NCBI GenBank assembly: GCA_963682055.1
Contig: OY821751.1
Span: 7,130,001 to 7,194,000, forward strand
Direction: 5' to 3'
From: Primula veris
Lineage: Eukaryota > Streptophyta > Magnoliopsida > Ericales > Primulaceae
Length of the DNA stretch: 64,000 nt
Shown piece after piece: positions 32,367 through 43,513 of the stretch (positions are counted from its first letter, which is position 1; each line of letters begins with the position of its first letter). Below the pieces are notes generated by a model. The model did not search any database, was not told where the DNA came from, and saw nothing but the letters and a program-made list of their open reading frames with translations. The translations under genes were made by a program, and so were the position numbers.

Positions 32367-32588
32367 GGAAGGTTGTGCATCTTCAATTCGTTTAAACCTC
32401 CCCGCCGTCCCGTTCGCTTCCCAAGAACCGACCGGTTTAGTTTCTCTCTTTAACAAAATTTATATTAATTATTCAAAATAATTGGAAAGGATAACTTAAT
32501 AATATTAAATAACAAACGGTATGGAAAAAATATATAAATAAAAATATTACACAAAAAACGAGAAGTTGATGCGAAAAAAAACAAAAAA

Positions 32589-32706
32589 GGGTGCAATACG
32601 AGGACTTCCCAGGGGGTCACCCATCCTAATACTACTCTCGCCCAAGCACACTTAACTGCGGAGTTCTGATGGGATCCGGTGCATTAGTGCTGGTATGATC
32701 GCACCC
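32589..32706 (-). rRNA. 5S rRNA: 5S rRNA, promoter interrupted by LTR copy 8
   Basis: Carries C78U and G110A. Lg spacer with a shortened A run; promoter flank ttgcg, then LTR copy 8 from -28. Confidence 0.96.
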
Positions 32707-32733
32707 GGAAGGTTGCGCATCTTCAATTCATTT

Positions 32734-33976
32734 TGTTGGCCTATGTGGCTAAATCTTAGAGGGGGGGTGAATAAAGTTTTTAGCCTTTTTCGCCTAATTT
32801 AAAATTAATGGCAACTAACAACCCAACTATCGCAATTCTAAGCTTAAGCGTTTAATAAACGTTAATGAAATGCAAGAAATCTTAAACGCAAGCAATAAAA
32901 TAAGCAATAATATAAGTTGCGCAAAGTAAAAGTTTAGGGAAAGAAATTGACACCGCAATTTATAGAGATTCGGCAAAACGGCCTACGTCCTCTCCTCGGT
33001 ACTACCGAGTATTTCACTAAAAAATCTTCTTGCGGATATTACAAATCCTAACGAGCTAATCGACCGATTAAGCTCCCCCTCACTTTATGAGTATCCCGAA
33101 TGAAAAGACCTAGAGCTTTTAAACAACACTCGCTTACAAAGCCTCTACCCGATCACTCGCTCACAAATGAGTTTATAAATCACTCTTTACAAAATTTGTT
33201 ACAACAATGTAACTACACTCACTATTTTATTGCTTCTAAATAAGCTAATTTGTGAGTCTTTGATGTTGTTTGAGCTTGAATCTCTTTCTCCTTAATTTCC
33301 CTCTTTTTCGAATATTTTCACCAAAATGGTGATATTTAGGGTCTTGATTGAGAGAGGTTGAAGGATGATAATTGGTTATCAATGGATGATGTTTTGAGAG
33401 AGATTGGGATGGTTTTTATGGCCAGCAAAGTCTGTTTTTTGTAATATGACCGTTGGTAGTGGTTGAGGGCTTTTATCCATTGGTTTAAGCTATTTCTCAG
33501 AATAAGCTGAAAAGCTGTTCTTGAAATCTGCAGAAAACGATCGGTCGTTTTCTGCATTTCGATCGGTCGTTTTCAGAAAACGATCGGTCGTTTTCTGCAT
33601 TTCGAACGGTCGTTTTCAGAAAACGATCGGTCGTTTTCGGTAGTTGAACGATCGTTTTTATAACGATCTCTCTGGAAGAATTTGGATCAAAAACGATCGG
33701 TCGTTTTTGTCCAGACGATCGGTCGTTTCTTCAGTATTCCCGGTTTTCTCGTTAAACTTCGAACGCCCGTAACTTCTTCGTTTTAGCTCCGATTTTGGTT
33801 CCGCTTGAACTGTTGGCTTCGTTTTCGAATGCTCTATCTTTCTGGCATGCTGAAATTTACAAATTCTACTTTTGGAAAAGACAAGCATTATATCATCGAA
33901 ATAGAGAAATCGTAAAATCATTAAAAACATAATCAAACTTATAATCAAAATCAATTATTGAACCCATGGTTCAACA
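32734..33976. mobile_element. Solo LTR-like element, copy 8 (1243 bp)
   Basis: CATTT at 32729-32733 and 33977-33981. Belongs to a subfamily (copies 8-12) with TATAAATC in place of TATAAATA, ttcgaacg and tggcatgctg, and an A within the G run (agaG7). Start variant ggcctatgtgg, shared with copy 9. Carries 44 extra bp of hairpin repeat. Confidence 0.85.
33534..33728. repeat. Expanded hairpin minisatellite, LTR copy 8
   Basis: 195 bp, with two extra 22-bp arms relative to copy 1; one extra arm carries a point change (cgaacgg). Copy 9 has the same structure. Confidence 0.75.
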
Positions 33977-34179
33977 CATTTAAACCACCCCGCCGTCCCG
34001 TTCGCTTCCCAAGAACCGACCGATTTAGTTTCTGTCTTTAACAAAATTTATATTAATTATTCAAAATAATTGGAAAGGATAACGTAATAAGATTAAATAA
34101 CAAACGGCATGGAAAAAATATATAAATAAAAATATTACACAAAAAACGAGAAGTTGATGCGAAAAAAAAAAACAAAAAA

Positions 34180-34297
34180 GGGTGCAACACGAGGACTTCC
34201 CAGGGGGTCACCCATCCTAGTACTACTCTCGCCCAAGCACACTTAACTGCGGAGTTCTGATGGGATCCGGTGCATTAGTGCTGGTATGATAGCACCC
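34180..34297 (-). rRNA. 5S rRNA: 5S rRNA
   Basis: Carries G7U in helix I. Lg spacer, promoter flank ttgcg. Confidence 0.97.
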
Positions 34298-34521
34298 GGA
34301 AGGTTGCGCATCTTCAATTCGTTTAAACCTCCCCGTCGTCCCGTTCGCTTCCCAAGAACCGACCGGTTTAGTTTCTGTCTTTAACAAAATTTATATTAAT
34401 TATTCAAAATAATTGGAAAGGATTACGTAATAAGATTAAATAACAAACGGCATGGAAAAAATATATAAATAAAAATATTACACAAAAAACAAGAAGTTGA
34501 TACGAAAAAAAAAACAAAAAA

Positions 34522-34639
34522 GGGTGCAACAAGAGGACTTCCCAGGGGGTCACCCATCCTAGTACTACTCTCGCCCAAGCACACTTAACTGCGGAGTTCT
34601 GATGGGATCCGGTGCATTAGTGCTGGTATGATCGCACCC
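34522..34639 (-). rRNA. 5S rRNA: 5S rRNA, promoter interrupted by LTR copy 9
   Basis: Carries G108U. Lg spacer with gatacg, shared with 37819, 41116 and 43369, which also sit beside LTRs. Promoter flank ttgcg, then LTR copy 9. Confidence 0.96.
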
Positions 34640-34666
34640 GGAAGGTTGCGCATCTTCAATTCATTT

Positions 34667-35909
34667 TGTTGGCCTATGTGGCTAAATCTTAGAGGGGGGG
34701 TGAATAAAGTTTTTAGCCTTTTTCGCCTAATTTAAAATTAATGGCAACTAACAACCCAACTATCGCAATTCTAAGCTTAAGCGTTTAATAAACGTTAATG
34801 AAATGCAAGAAATCTTAAACGCAAGCAATAAAATAAGCAATAATATAAGTTGCGCAAAGTAAAAGTTTAGGGAAAGAAATTGACACCGCAATTTATAGAG
34901 ATTCGGCAAAACGGCCTACGTCCTCTCCTCGGTACTACCGAGTATTTCACTAAAAAATCTTCTTGCGGATATTACAAATCCTAACGAGCTAATCGACCGA
35001 TTAAGCTCCCCCTCACTTTATGAGTATCCCGAATGAAAAGACCTAGAGCTTTTAAACAACACTCGCTTACAAAGCCTCTACCCGATCACTCGCTCACAAA
35101 TGAGTTTATAAATCACTCTTTACAAAATTTGTTACAACAATGTAACTACACTCACTATTTTATTGCTTCTAAATAAGCTAATTTGTGAGTCTTTGATGTT
35201 GTTTGAGCTTGAATCTCTTTCTCCTTAATTTCCCTCTTTTTCGAATATTTTCACCAAAATGGTGATATTTAGGGTTTTGATTGAGAGAGGTTGAAGGATG
35301 ATAATTGGTTATCAATGGATGATGTTTTGAGAGAGATTGGGATGGTTTTTATGGCCAGCAAAGTCTGTTTTTTGTAATATGACCGTTGGTAGTGGTTGAG
35401 GGGTTTTATCCATTGGTTTAAGCTATTTCTCAGAATAAGCTGAAAAGCTGTTCTTGAAATCTGCAGAAAACGATCGGTCGTTTTCTGCATTTCGATCGGT
35501 CGTTTTCAGAAAACGATCGGTCGTTTTCTGCATTTCGAACGGTCGTTTTCAGAAAACGATCGGTCGTTTTCGGTAGTTGAACGATCGTTTTTATAACGAT
35601 CTCTCTGGAAGAATTTGGACCAAAAACGATCGGTCGTTTTTGTCCAGACGATCGGTCGTTTCTTCAGTATTCCCGGTTTTCTCGTTAAACTTCGAACGCC
35701 CGTAACTTCTTCGTTTTAGCTCCGATTTTGGTTCCGCTTGAACTGTTGGCTTCGTTTTCGAATGCTCTATCTTTCTGGCATGCTGAAATTTACAAATTCT
35801 ACTTTTGGAAAAGACAAGCATTATATCATCGAAATAGAGAAATCGTAAAATCATTAAAAACATAATCAAACTTATAATCAAAATCAATTATTGAACCCAT
35901 GGTTCAACA
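34667..35909. mobile_element. Solo LTR-like element, copy 9 (1243 bp)
   Basis: CATTT at 34662-34666 and 35910-35914. Very close to copy 8, 1933 bp away. Private change gaggggtttt. Confidence 0.85.
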
Positions 35910-36111
35910 CATTTAAACCTCCCCGCCGTCCCGTTCGCTTCCCAAGAACCGACCGGTTTAGTTTCTCTCTTTAACAAAATTTATATTAATTATTCAAAAT
36001 AATTGGAAAGGATAACGTAATAAGATTAAATAACAAACGGCATGGAAAAAATATATAAATGAAAATATTACACAAAAAACGAGAAGTTGATGCGAAAAAA
36101 AAAACAAAAAA

Positions 36112-36229
36112 GGGTGCAACACGAGGACTTCCAAGGGGGTCACCCATCCTAGTACTACTCTCGCCCAAGCACGCTTAACTGCGGAGTTCTGATGGGATCC
36201 GGTGCATTAGTGCTGGTATGATCGCACCC
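36112..36229 (-). rRNA. 5S rRNA: 5S rRNA with canonical C57
   Basis: Carries U57C, giving the AAGCGUGC box A found in most plants, and G97U. Lg spacer with an aaatgaaa variant; promoter flank ttgcg with agaagg. Confidence 0.96.
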
Positions 36230-36452
36230 AGAAGGTTGCGCATCTTCAATTCGTTTAAACCTCCCCGCCGTCCCGTTCGCTTCCCAAGAACCGACCGGTT
36301 AGTTTCTCTCTTTAACAAAATTTATATTAATTATTCAAAATAATTGGAAAGGATAACGTAATAAGATTAAATAACAAACGGAATGGAAAAAATATATAAA
36401 TAAAAATATTACACAAAAAACGAGAAGTTGATGCGAAAAAAAAAACAAAAAA

Positions 36453-36570
36453 GGGTGCAACACAAGGAATTCCCAGGGGGTCACCCATCCTAGTACTACT
36501 CTCGCCCAAGCACGCTTAACTGCGGTGTTCTGATGGGATCTGATGCATTAGTGCTGGTATGATCGCACCC
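36453..36570 (-). rRNA. 5S rRNA: 5S rRNA, six substitutions, canonical C57
   Basis: Carries C28U, G30A, U45A, U57C, G102U and C107U. Strongly diverged, yet still 118 bp and duplicated at 39749. Promoter flank ttacg; one T is missing from the ggtttag motif 3' of it in plus-strand order at about 36300. Possible pseudogene. Confidence 0.94.
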
Positions 36571-36794
36571 GGAAGGTTACGCATCTTCAATTCGTTTAAA
36601 CCTCCCCGCCGTCCCGTTCGCTTCCCAAGAACCGACCGGTTTAGTTTCTCTCTTTAACAAAATTTATATTAATTATTCAAAATAATTGGAAAGGATAACG
36701 TAATAAGATTAAATAACAAACGGCATGGAAAAAATATATAAATAAAAATATTACACAAAAAACGAGAAGTTGATGCCAAAAAAAAAACAAAAAA

Positions 36795-36912
36795 GGGTGC
36801 AACACGAGTACTTCCCAGGGGGTCACCCATCCTCGTACTACTCTCGCCCAAGCACACTTAACTGCGGAGTTCTGATGGGATCCGGTGCATTAGTGCTGGT
36901 ATGATCGCACCC
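36795..36912 (-). rRNA. 5S rRNA: 5S rRNA
   Basis: Carries U79G and C104A, repeated at 40091. gatgcc spacer but with an unbroken TTTTTT after the gene. Promoter flank ttgtg with cctcccagcc upstream. Confidence 0.96.
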
Positions 36913-37134
36913 GGAAGGTTGTGCATCTTCAATTCGTTTAAACCTCCCAGCCGTCCCGTTCGCTACCCAAGAACCGACCGGTTTAGTTTCTCTCTTTACG
37001 AAAATTTATATTAATTATTCAAAATAATTGGAAAGGATAACGTAATAAGATTAAATAACAAATGGCATGGAAAAAATATATAAATAAAAATATTACACCA
37101 AAAACGAGAAGTTGATGCGAAAAAAAACAAAAAA

Positions 37135-37252
37135 GGGTGCAACACGAGGACTTCCCAGGGGGTCACCCATCCTAGTACTACTCTCGCCCAAGCACACTTA
37201 ACTGCGGAGTTCTGATGGGATCCGGTGCATTAGTGCTGGTATGATCGCACCC
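37135..37252 (-). rRNA. 5S rRNA: 5S rRNA, consensus copy
   Basis: Identical to consensus. Lg spacer with acaccaaa; promoter flank ttgcg. Duplicated at 40431. Confidence 0.97.
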
Positions 37253-37476
37253 GGAAGGTTGCGCATCTTCAATTCGTTTAAACCTCCCCGCCGTCCCGTT
37301 CGCTTCCCAAGAACCGACCGGTTTAGTTTCTCTCTTTACAAAAATTTATATTAATTATTCAAAATAATTGGAAAGGATAACGTAATAAGATTAAATAACA
37401 AAAGGCATGGAAAAAATATATAAATAAAAATATTACACAAAAAACGAGAAGTTGATGCGAAAAAAAAAACAAAAAA

Positions 37477-37594
37477 GGGTGCAACACGAGGACTTCCCAA
37501 GGGGTCACCCATCCTAGTAATACTCTCGCCCAAGCACACTTAACTGCGGAGTTCTGATGGGATCCGGTGCATTAGTGCTGGTATGATCGCACAC
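37477..37594 (-). rRNA. 5S rRNA: 5S rRNA, three substitutions
   Basis: Carries G2U, G75U and C95U, repeated at 40774 and 43027. Lg spacer; promoter flank ttgcg with the CATTT site. Confidence 0.96.
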
Positions 37595-37818
37595 GGAAGG
37601 TTGCGCATCTTCAATTCATTTAAACCTCCCCGCCGTCCCGTTCGCTTCCCAAGAACCGACCGGTTTAGTTTCTGTCTTTAACAAAATTTATATTAATTAT
37701 TCAAAATAATTGGAAAGGATAACGTAATAAGATTAAATAACAAACGGCATGGAAAAAATATATAAATAAAAATATTACACAAAAAACGAGAAGTTGATAC
37801 GAAAAAAAAAACAAAAAA

Positions 37819-37936
37819 GGGTGCAACACGAGGACTTCCCAGGGGGTCACCCATCCTAGTACTACTCTCGCCCAAGCACACTTAACTGCGGAGTTCTGAT
37901 GGGATCCGGTGAATTAGTGCTGGTATGATCGCACTC
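37819..37936 (-). rRNA. 5S rRNA: 5S rRNA, promoter interrupted by LTR copy 10
   Basis: Carries G2A and G25U, repeated at 41116 and 43369. Lg spacer with gatacg. LTR copy 10 starts at -28. Confidence 0.96.
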
Positions 37937-37963
37937 GGAAGGTTGCGCATCTTCAATTCATTT

Positions 37964-39206
37964 TGTTGGCCCGTGTGGCTAAACTTTAGAGGGGGGTTGA
38001 AAAAAGTTTTTAGCGTTTTTCGCCTAATTTAAAATTAATAGCAACTAACAACCCAACTATCGCAATTCTAAGCTTAAGCGTTTAATAAACGTTAATGAAA
38101 TGCAAGAAATCTTAAACGCAAGCAATAAAATAAGCAATAATATAAGTTGCGCAAAGTAAAAGTTTAGGGAAAGAAATTGACACCGCAATTTATCGAGATT
38201 CGGCAAAACGGCCTACGTCCTCTCCTCGGTACTACCGAGTATTTCACTAAAAAATCTTCTTGCGGATATTACAAATCCTAACGAGCTAATCGACCGATTA
38301 AGCTCCCCCTCACTTTATGAGTATCCCGAATGAAAAGACCTAGAGCTTTTAAACAACACTCGCTTACAAAGCCTCTACCCGATCACTCGCTCACAAATGA
38401 GTTTATAAATCACTCTTTACAAAATTTGTTACAACAATGTAACTAGACTCACTATTTTATTTCTTCTAAATAAGCTAATTTGTGAGTCTTTGATGTTGTT
38501 TGAGCTTGAATCTCTTTCTCCTTAATTTCCCTCTTTTTCGAATATTTTCACCAAAATGGTGATATATAGGGTTTTGATTGAGAGAGGTTGAAGGATGATA
38601 ATTGGTTATCAATGGATGATGTTTTGAGAGAGATTGGGGTGGTTTTTATGGCCAACAAAGTCTGTTTTTTGTAATATGACCGTTGGTAGTGGTTGAGGGC
38701 TTTTATCCATTGGTTTAAGCTGTTTCTCAGAATAAGCTGAAAAGCTGTTCTTGAAATCTGCAGAAAACGATCGGTCGTTTTCTGCATTTCGATCGGTCGT
38801 TTTCAGAAAACGAGCGGTCGTTTTCTGTATTTCGATCGGTCGTTTTCAGAAAACGATCGGTCGTTTTCTGTAGTTGAACGATCGTTTTTATAACGATCTC
38901 TCTGGAAGAATTTGGACCAAAAACGATCGGTCGTTTTTGTCCAGACGATCGGTCGTTTCTTCAGTATTCCCGGTTTTCTCGTTAAACTTCGAACGCCCGT
39001 AACTTCTTCGTTTTAGCTCCGATTTTGGTTCCGCTTGAACTGTTGGCTTCGTTTTCGAATGCTCTATCTTTCTGGCATGCTGAAATTTACAAATTCTACT
39101 TTTGGAAAAGACAAGCATTATATCATCGAAATAGAGAAATCGTAAAATCATTAAAAACATAATCAAACTTATAATCAAAATCAATTATTGAACCCATGGT
39201 TCAACA
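37964..39206. mobile_element. Solo LTR-like element, copy 10 (1243 bp)
   Basis: CATTT at 37959-37963 and 39207-39211. Shares aactttagag and gaaaaaag with copies 11 and 12. Private changes: G run of 6 followed by TT, tatatagg, actagactc, and gagcgg in one repeat arm. Carries 44 extra bp of hairpin repeat. Confidence 0.85.
38764..38958. repeat. Expanded hairpin minisatellite, LTR copy 10
   Basis: 195 bp, with the same alternating arm order as copies 8 and 9 but different arm mutations (gagcgg at the third arm; no cgaacgg). Confidence 0.75.
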
Positions 39207-39408
39207 CATTTAAACCTCCCCGCCGTCCCGTTCGCTTCCCAAGAACCGACCGGTTTAGTTTCTCTCTTTAACAAAATTTATATTAATTATTCAAAATAAT
39301 TGGAAAGGATAACGTAATAAGATTAAATAACAAACGGCATGGAAAAAATATATAAATGAAAATATTACACAAAAAACGAGAAGTTGATGCGAAAAAAAAA
39401 ACAAAAAA

Positions 39409-39526
39409 TGGTGCAACACGAGGTCTTCCAAGGGGGTCACCCATCCTAGTACTACTCTCGCCCAAGCACGCTTAACTGCGGAGTTCTGATGGGATCCGGT
39501 GCATTAGTGCTGGTATGATCGCACCC
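39409..39526 (-). rRNA. 5S rRNA: 5S rRNA, four substitutions, canonical C57
   Basis: Carries U57C, G97U, U103A and C118A. Duplicate of 36112 with two new changes. Promoter flank ttgcg with agaagg. Confidence 0.95.
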
Positions 39527-39748
39527 AGAAGGTTGCGCATCTTCAATTCGTTTAAACCTCCCCGCCGTCCCGTTCGCTTCCCAAGAACCGACCGGTTAGT
39601 TTCTCTCTTTAACAAAATTTATATTAATTATTCAAAATAATTGGAAAGGATAACGTAATAAGATTAAATAACAAACGGAATGGGAAAAATATATAAATAA
39701 AAATATTACACAAAAAACGAGAAGTTGATGCGAAAAAAAAACAAAAAA

Positions 39749-39866
39749 GGGTGCAACACAAGGAATTCCCAGGGGGTCACCCATCCTAGTACTACTCTCG
39801 CCCAAGCACGCTTAACTGCGGTGTTCTGATGGGATCTGATGCATCAGTGCTGGTATGATCGCACCC
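39749..39866 (-). rRNA. 5S rRNA: 5S rRNA, seven substitutions, canonical C57
   Basis: Carries A22G on top of the six changes of its duplicate at 36453 (C28U, G30A, U45A, U57C, G102U, C107U). The most diverged copy in the window. Promoter flank ttacg. Possible pseudogene. Confidence 0.94.
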
Positions 39867-40090
39867 GGAAGGTTACGCATCTTCAATTCGTTTAAACCTC
39901 CCCGCCGTCCCGTTCGCTTCCCAAGAACCGACCGGTTTAGTTTCTCTCTTTAACAAAATTTATATTAATTATTCAAAATAATTGGAAAGGATAACGTAAT
40001 AAGATTAAATAACAAACGGCATGGAAAAAATATATAAATAAAAATATTACACAAAAAACGAGAAGTTGATGCCAAAAAAAAAACAAAAAA

Positions 40091-40208
40091 GGGTGCAACA
40101 CGAGTACTTCCCAGGGGGTCACCCATCCTCGTACTACTCTCGCCCAAGCACACTTAACTGCGGAGTTCTGATGGGATCCGGTGCATTAGTGCTGGTATGA
40201 TCGCACCC
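40091..40208 (-). rRNA. 5S rRNA: 5S rRNA
   Basis: Carries U79G and C104A; duplicate of 36795. Promoter flank ttgtg. Confidence 0.96.
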
Positions 40209-40430
40209 GGAAGGTTGTGCATCTTCAATTCGTTTAAACCTCCCAGCCGTCCCGTTCGCTACCCAAGAACCGACCGGTTTAGTTTCTCTCTTTACGAAAA
40301 TTTATATTAATTATTCAAAATAATTGGAAAGGATAACGTAATAAGATTAAATAACAAATGGCATGGAAAAAATATATAAATAAAAATATTACACCAAAAA
40401 CGAGAAGTTGATGCGAAAAAAAACAAAAAA

Positions 40431-40548
40431 GGGTGCAACACGAGGACTTCCCAGGGGGTCACCCATCCTAGTACTACTCTCGCCCAAGCACACTTAACTG
40501 CGGAGTTCTGATGGGATCCGGTGCATTAGTGCTGGTATGATCGCACCC
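40431..40548 (-). rRNA. 5S rRNA: 5S rRNA, consensus copy
   Basis: Identical to consensus; duplicate of 37135. The promoter flank has one extra A (ggaaagg), which shifts the TATA-like box by one base. Confidence 0.97.
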
Positions 40549-40773
40549 GGAAAGGTTGCGCATCTTCAATTCGTTTAAACCTCCCCGCCGTCCCGTTCGC
40601 TTCCCAAGAACCGACCGGTTTAGTTTCTCTCTTTACAAAAATTTATATTAATTATTCAAAATAATTGGAAAGGATAACGTAATAAGATTAAATAACAAAA
40701 GGCATGGAAAAAATATATAAATAAAAATATTACACAAAAAACGAGAAGTTGATGCGAAAAAAAAAACAAAAAA

Positions 40774-40891
40774 GGGTGCAACACGAGGACTTCCCAAGGG
40801 GTCACCCATCCTAGTAATACTCTCGCCCAAGCACACTTAACTGCGGAGTTCTGATGGGATCCGGTGCATTAGTGCTGGTATGATCGCACAC
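40774..40891 (-). rRNA. 5S rRNA: 5S rRNA, three substitutions
   Basis: Carries G2U, G75U and C95U; duplicate of 37477. Promoter flank ttgcg with the CATTT site. Confidence 0.96.
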
Positions 40892-41115
40892 GGAAGGTTG
40901 CGCATCTTCAATTCATTTAAACCTCCCCGCCGTCCCGTTCGCTTCCCAAGAACCGACCGGTTTAGTTTCTGTCTTTAACAAAATTTATATTAATTATTCA
41001 AAATAATTGGAAAGGATAACGTAATAAGATTAAATAACAAACGGCATGGAAAAAATATATAAATAAAAATATTACACAAAAAACGAGAAGTTGATACGAA
41101 AAAAAAAACAAAAAA

Positions 41116-41233
41116 GGGTGCAACCCGAGGACTTCCCAGGGGGTCACCCATCCTAGTACTACTCTCGCCCAAGCACACTTAACTGCGGAGTTCTGATGGG
41201 ATCCGGTGAATTAGTGCTGGTATGATCGCACTC
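41116..41233 (-). rRNA. 5S rRNA: 5S rRNA, promoter interrupted by LTR copy 11
   Basis: Carries G2A and G25U, as at 37819, plus U109G. Lg spacer with gatacg. LTR copy 11 starts at -28. Confidence 0.96.
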
Positions 41234-41260
41234 GGAAGGTTGCGCATCTTCAATTCATTT

Positions 41261-42482
41261 TGTTGGCCCGTGTGGCTAAACTTTAGAGGGGGGGTGAAAA
41301 AAGTTTTTAGCGTTTTTCGCCTAATTTAAAATTAATAGCAACTAACAACCCAACTATCGCAATTCTAAGCTTAAGCGTTTAATAAACGTTAATGAAATGC
41401 AAGAAATCTTAAACGCAAGCAATAAAATAAGCAATAATATAAGTTGCGCAAAGTAAAAGTTTAGGGAAAGAAATTGACACCGCAATTTATCGAGATTCGG
41501 CAAAACGGCCTACGTCCTCTCCTCGGTACTACCGAGTATTTCACTAAAAAATCTTCTTGCGGATATTACAAATCCTAACGAGCTAATCGACCGATTAAGC
41601 CCCCCCTCACTTTATGAGTATCCCGAATGAAAAGACCTAGAGCTTTTAAACAACACTCGCTTACAAAGCCTCTACCCGATCACTCGCTCACAAATGAGTT
41701 TATAAATCACTCTTTACAAAATTTGTTACAACAATGTAACTACACTCACTATTTTATTGCTTCTAAATAAGCTAATTTGTGAGTCTTTGATGTTGTTTGA
41801 GCTTGAATCTCTTTCTCCTTAATTTCCCTCTTTTTCGAATATTTTCACCAAAATGGTGATATTTAGGGTTTTGATTGAGAGAGGTTGAAGGATGATAATT
41901 GGTTATCAATGGATGATGTTTTGAGAGAGATTGGGGTGGTTTTTATGGCCAGCAAAGTCTGTTTTTTGTAATATGACCGTTGGTAGTGGTTGAGGGCTTT
42001 TATCCATTGGTTTAAGCTGTTTCTCAGAATAAGCTGAAAAGCTGTTCTTGAAATCTGCAGAAAACGATCGGTCGTTTTCTGCATTTCGATCGGTCGTTTT
42101 CTGCATTTCGATCGGTCGTTTTCAGAAAACGATCGGTCGTTTTCTGTAGTTGAACGATCGTTTTTATAACGATCTCTCTGGAAGAATTTGGACCAAAAAC
42201 GATCGGTCGTTTTTGTCCAGACGATCGGTCGTTTCTTCAGTATTCCCGGTTTTCTCGTTAAACTTCGAACGCCCGTAACTTCTTCGTTTTAGCTCCGATT
42301 TTGGTTCCGCTTGAACTGTTGGCTTCGTTTTCGAATGCTCTATCTTTCTGGCATGCTGAAATTTACAAATTCTACTTTTGGAAAAGACAAGCATTATATC
42401 ATCGAAATAGAGAAATCGTAAAATCATTAAAAACATAATCAAACTTATAATCAAAATCAATTATTGAACCCATGGTTCAACA
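41261..42482. mobile_element. Solo LTR-like element, copy 11 (1222 bp)
   Basis: CATTT at 41256-41260 and 42483-42487. Carries one extra 22-bp repeat arm instead of two. Shares agcccccc with copy 12. Confidence 0.85.
42061..42234. repeat. Expanded hairpin minisatellite, LTR copy 11
   Basis: 174 bp, with one extra 22-bp arm. The ctgcatttcgatcgg arm is directly repeated twice. Confidence 0.75.
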
Positions 42483-42684
42483 CATTTAAACCTCCCCGCC
42501 GTCCCGTTCGCTTCCCAAGAACCGACCGGTTTAGTTTCTCTCTTTAACAAAATTTATATTAATTATTCAAAATAATTGGAAAGGATAACGTAATAAGATT
42601 AAATAACAAACGGCATGGAAAAAATATATAAATGAAAATATTACACAAAAAACGAGAAGTTGATGCCAAAAAAAAAACAAAAAA

Positions 42685-42802
42685 GGGTGCAACACGAGTA
42701 CTTCCCAGGGGGTCACCCATCCTAGTACTACTCTCGCCCAAGCACACTTAACTGCGGAGTTCTGATGGGATCCGGTGCATTAGTGCTGGTATGATCGCAC
42801 CC
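42685..42802 (-). rRNA. 5S rRNA: 5S rRNA, chimeric unit
   Basis: Carries C104A, as at 40091, but lacks U79G. Its spacer joins the aaatgaaa variant of the 39409 unit to the gatgcc variant of the 40091 unit, marking a deletion or crossover join. Promoter flank ttgtg. Confidence 0.96.
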
Positions 42803-43026
42803 GGAAGGTTGTGCATCTTCAATTCGTTTAAACCTCCCAGCCGTCCCGTTCGCTACCCAAGAACCGACCGGTTTAGTTTCTCTCTTTACAAAAATTTATA
42901 TTAATTATTCAAAATAATTGGAAAGGATAACGTAATAAGATTAAATAACAAAAGGCATGGGAAAAATATATAAATAAAAATATTACACAAAAAACGAGAA
43001 GTTGATGCGAAAAAAAAAACAAAAAA

Positions 43027-43144
43027 GGGTGCAACACGAGGACTTCCCAAGGGGTCACCCATCCTAGTAATACTCTCGCCCAAGCACACTTAACTGCGGA
43101 GTTCAGATGGGATCCGGTGCATTAGTGCTGGTATGATCGCACAC
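43027..43144 (-). rRNA. 5S rRNA: 5S rRNA, four substitutions
   Basis: Carries G2U, A40U, G75U and C95U; a third copy of the 37477 type with A40U added. Promoter flank ttgcg with the CATTT site. Confidence 0.95.
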
Positions 43145-43368
43145 GGAAGGTTGCGCATCTTCAATTCATTTAAACCTCCCCGCCGTCCCGTTCGCTTCCC
43201 AAGAACCGACCGGTTTAGTTTCTGTCTTTAACAAAATTTATATTAATTATTCAAAATAATTGGAAAGGATAACGTAATAAGATTAAATAACAAACGGCAT
43301 GGAAAAAATATATAAATAAAAATATTACACAAAAAACGAGAAGTTGATACGAAAAAAAAAACAAAAAA

Positions 43369-43486
43369 GGGTGCAACACGAGGACTTCCCAGGGGGTCAC
43401 CCATCCTAGTACTACTCTCGCCCAAGCACACTTAACTGCGGAGTTCTGATGGGATCCGGTGAATTAGTGCTGGTATGATCGCACTC
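43369..43486 (-). rRNA. 5S rRNA: 5S rRNA, promoter interrupted by LTR copy 12
   Basis: Carries G2A and G25U; third copy of the 37819 type. Lg spacer with gatacg. LTR copy 12 starts at -28. Confidence 0.96.
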
Positions 43487-43513
43487 GGAAGGTTGCGCAT
43501 CTTCAATTCATTT

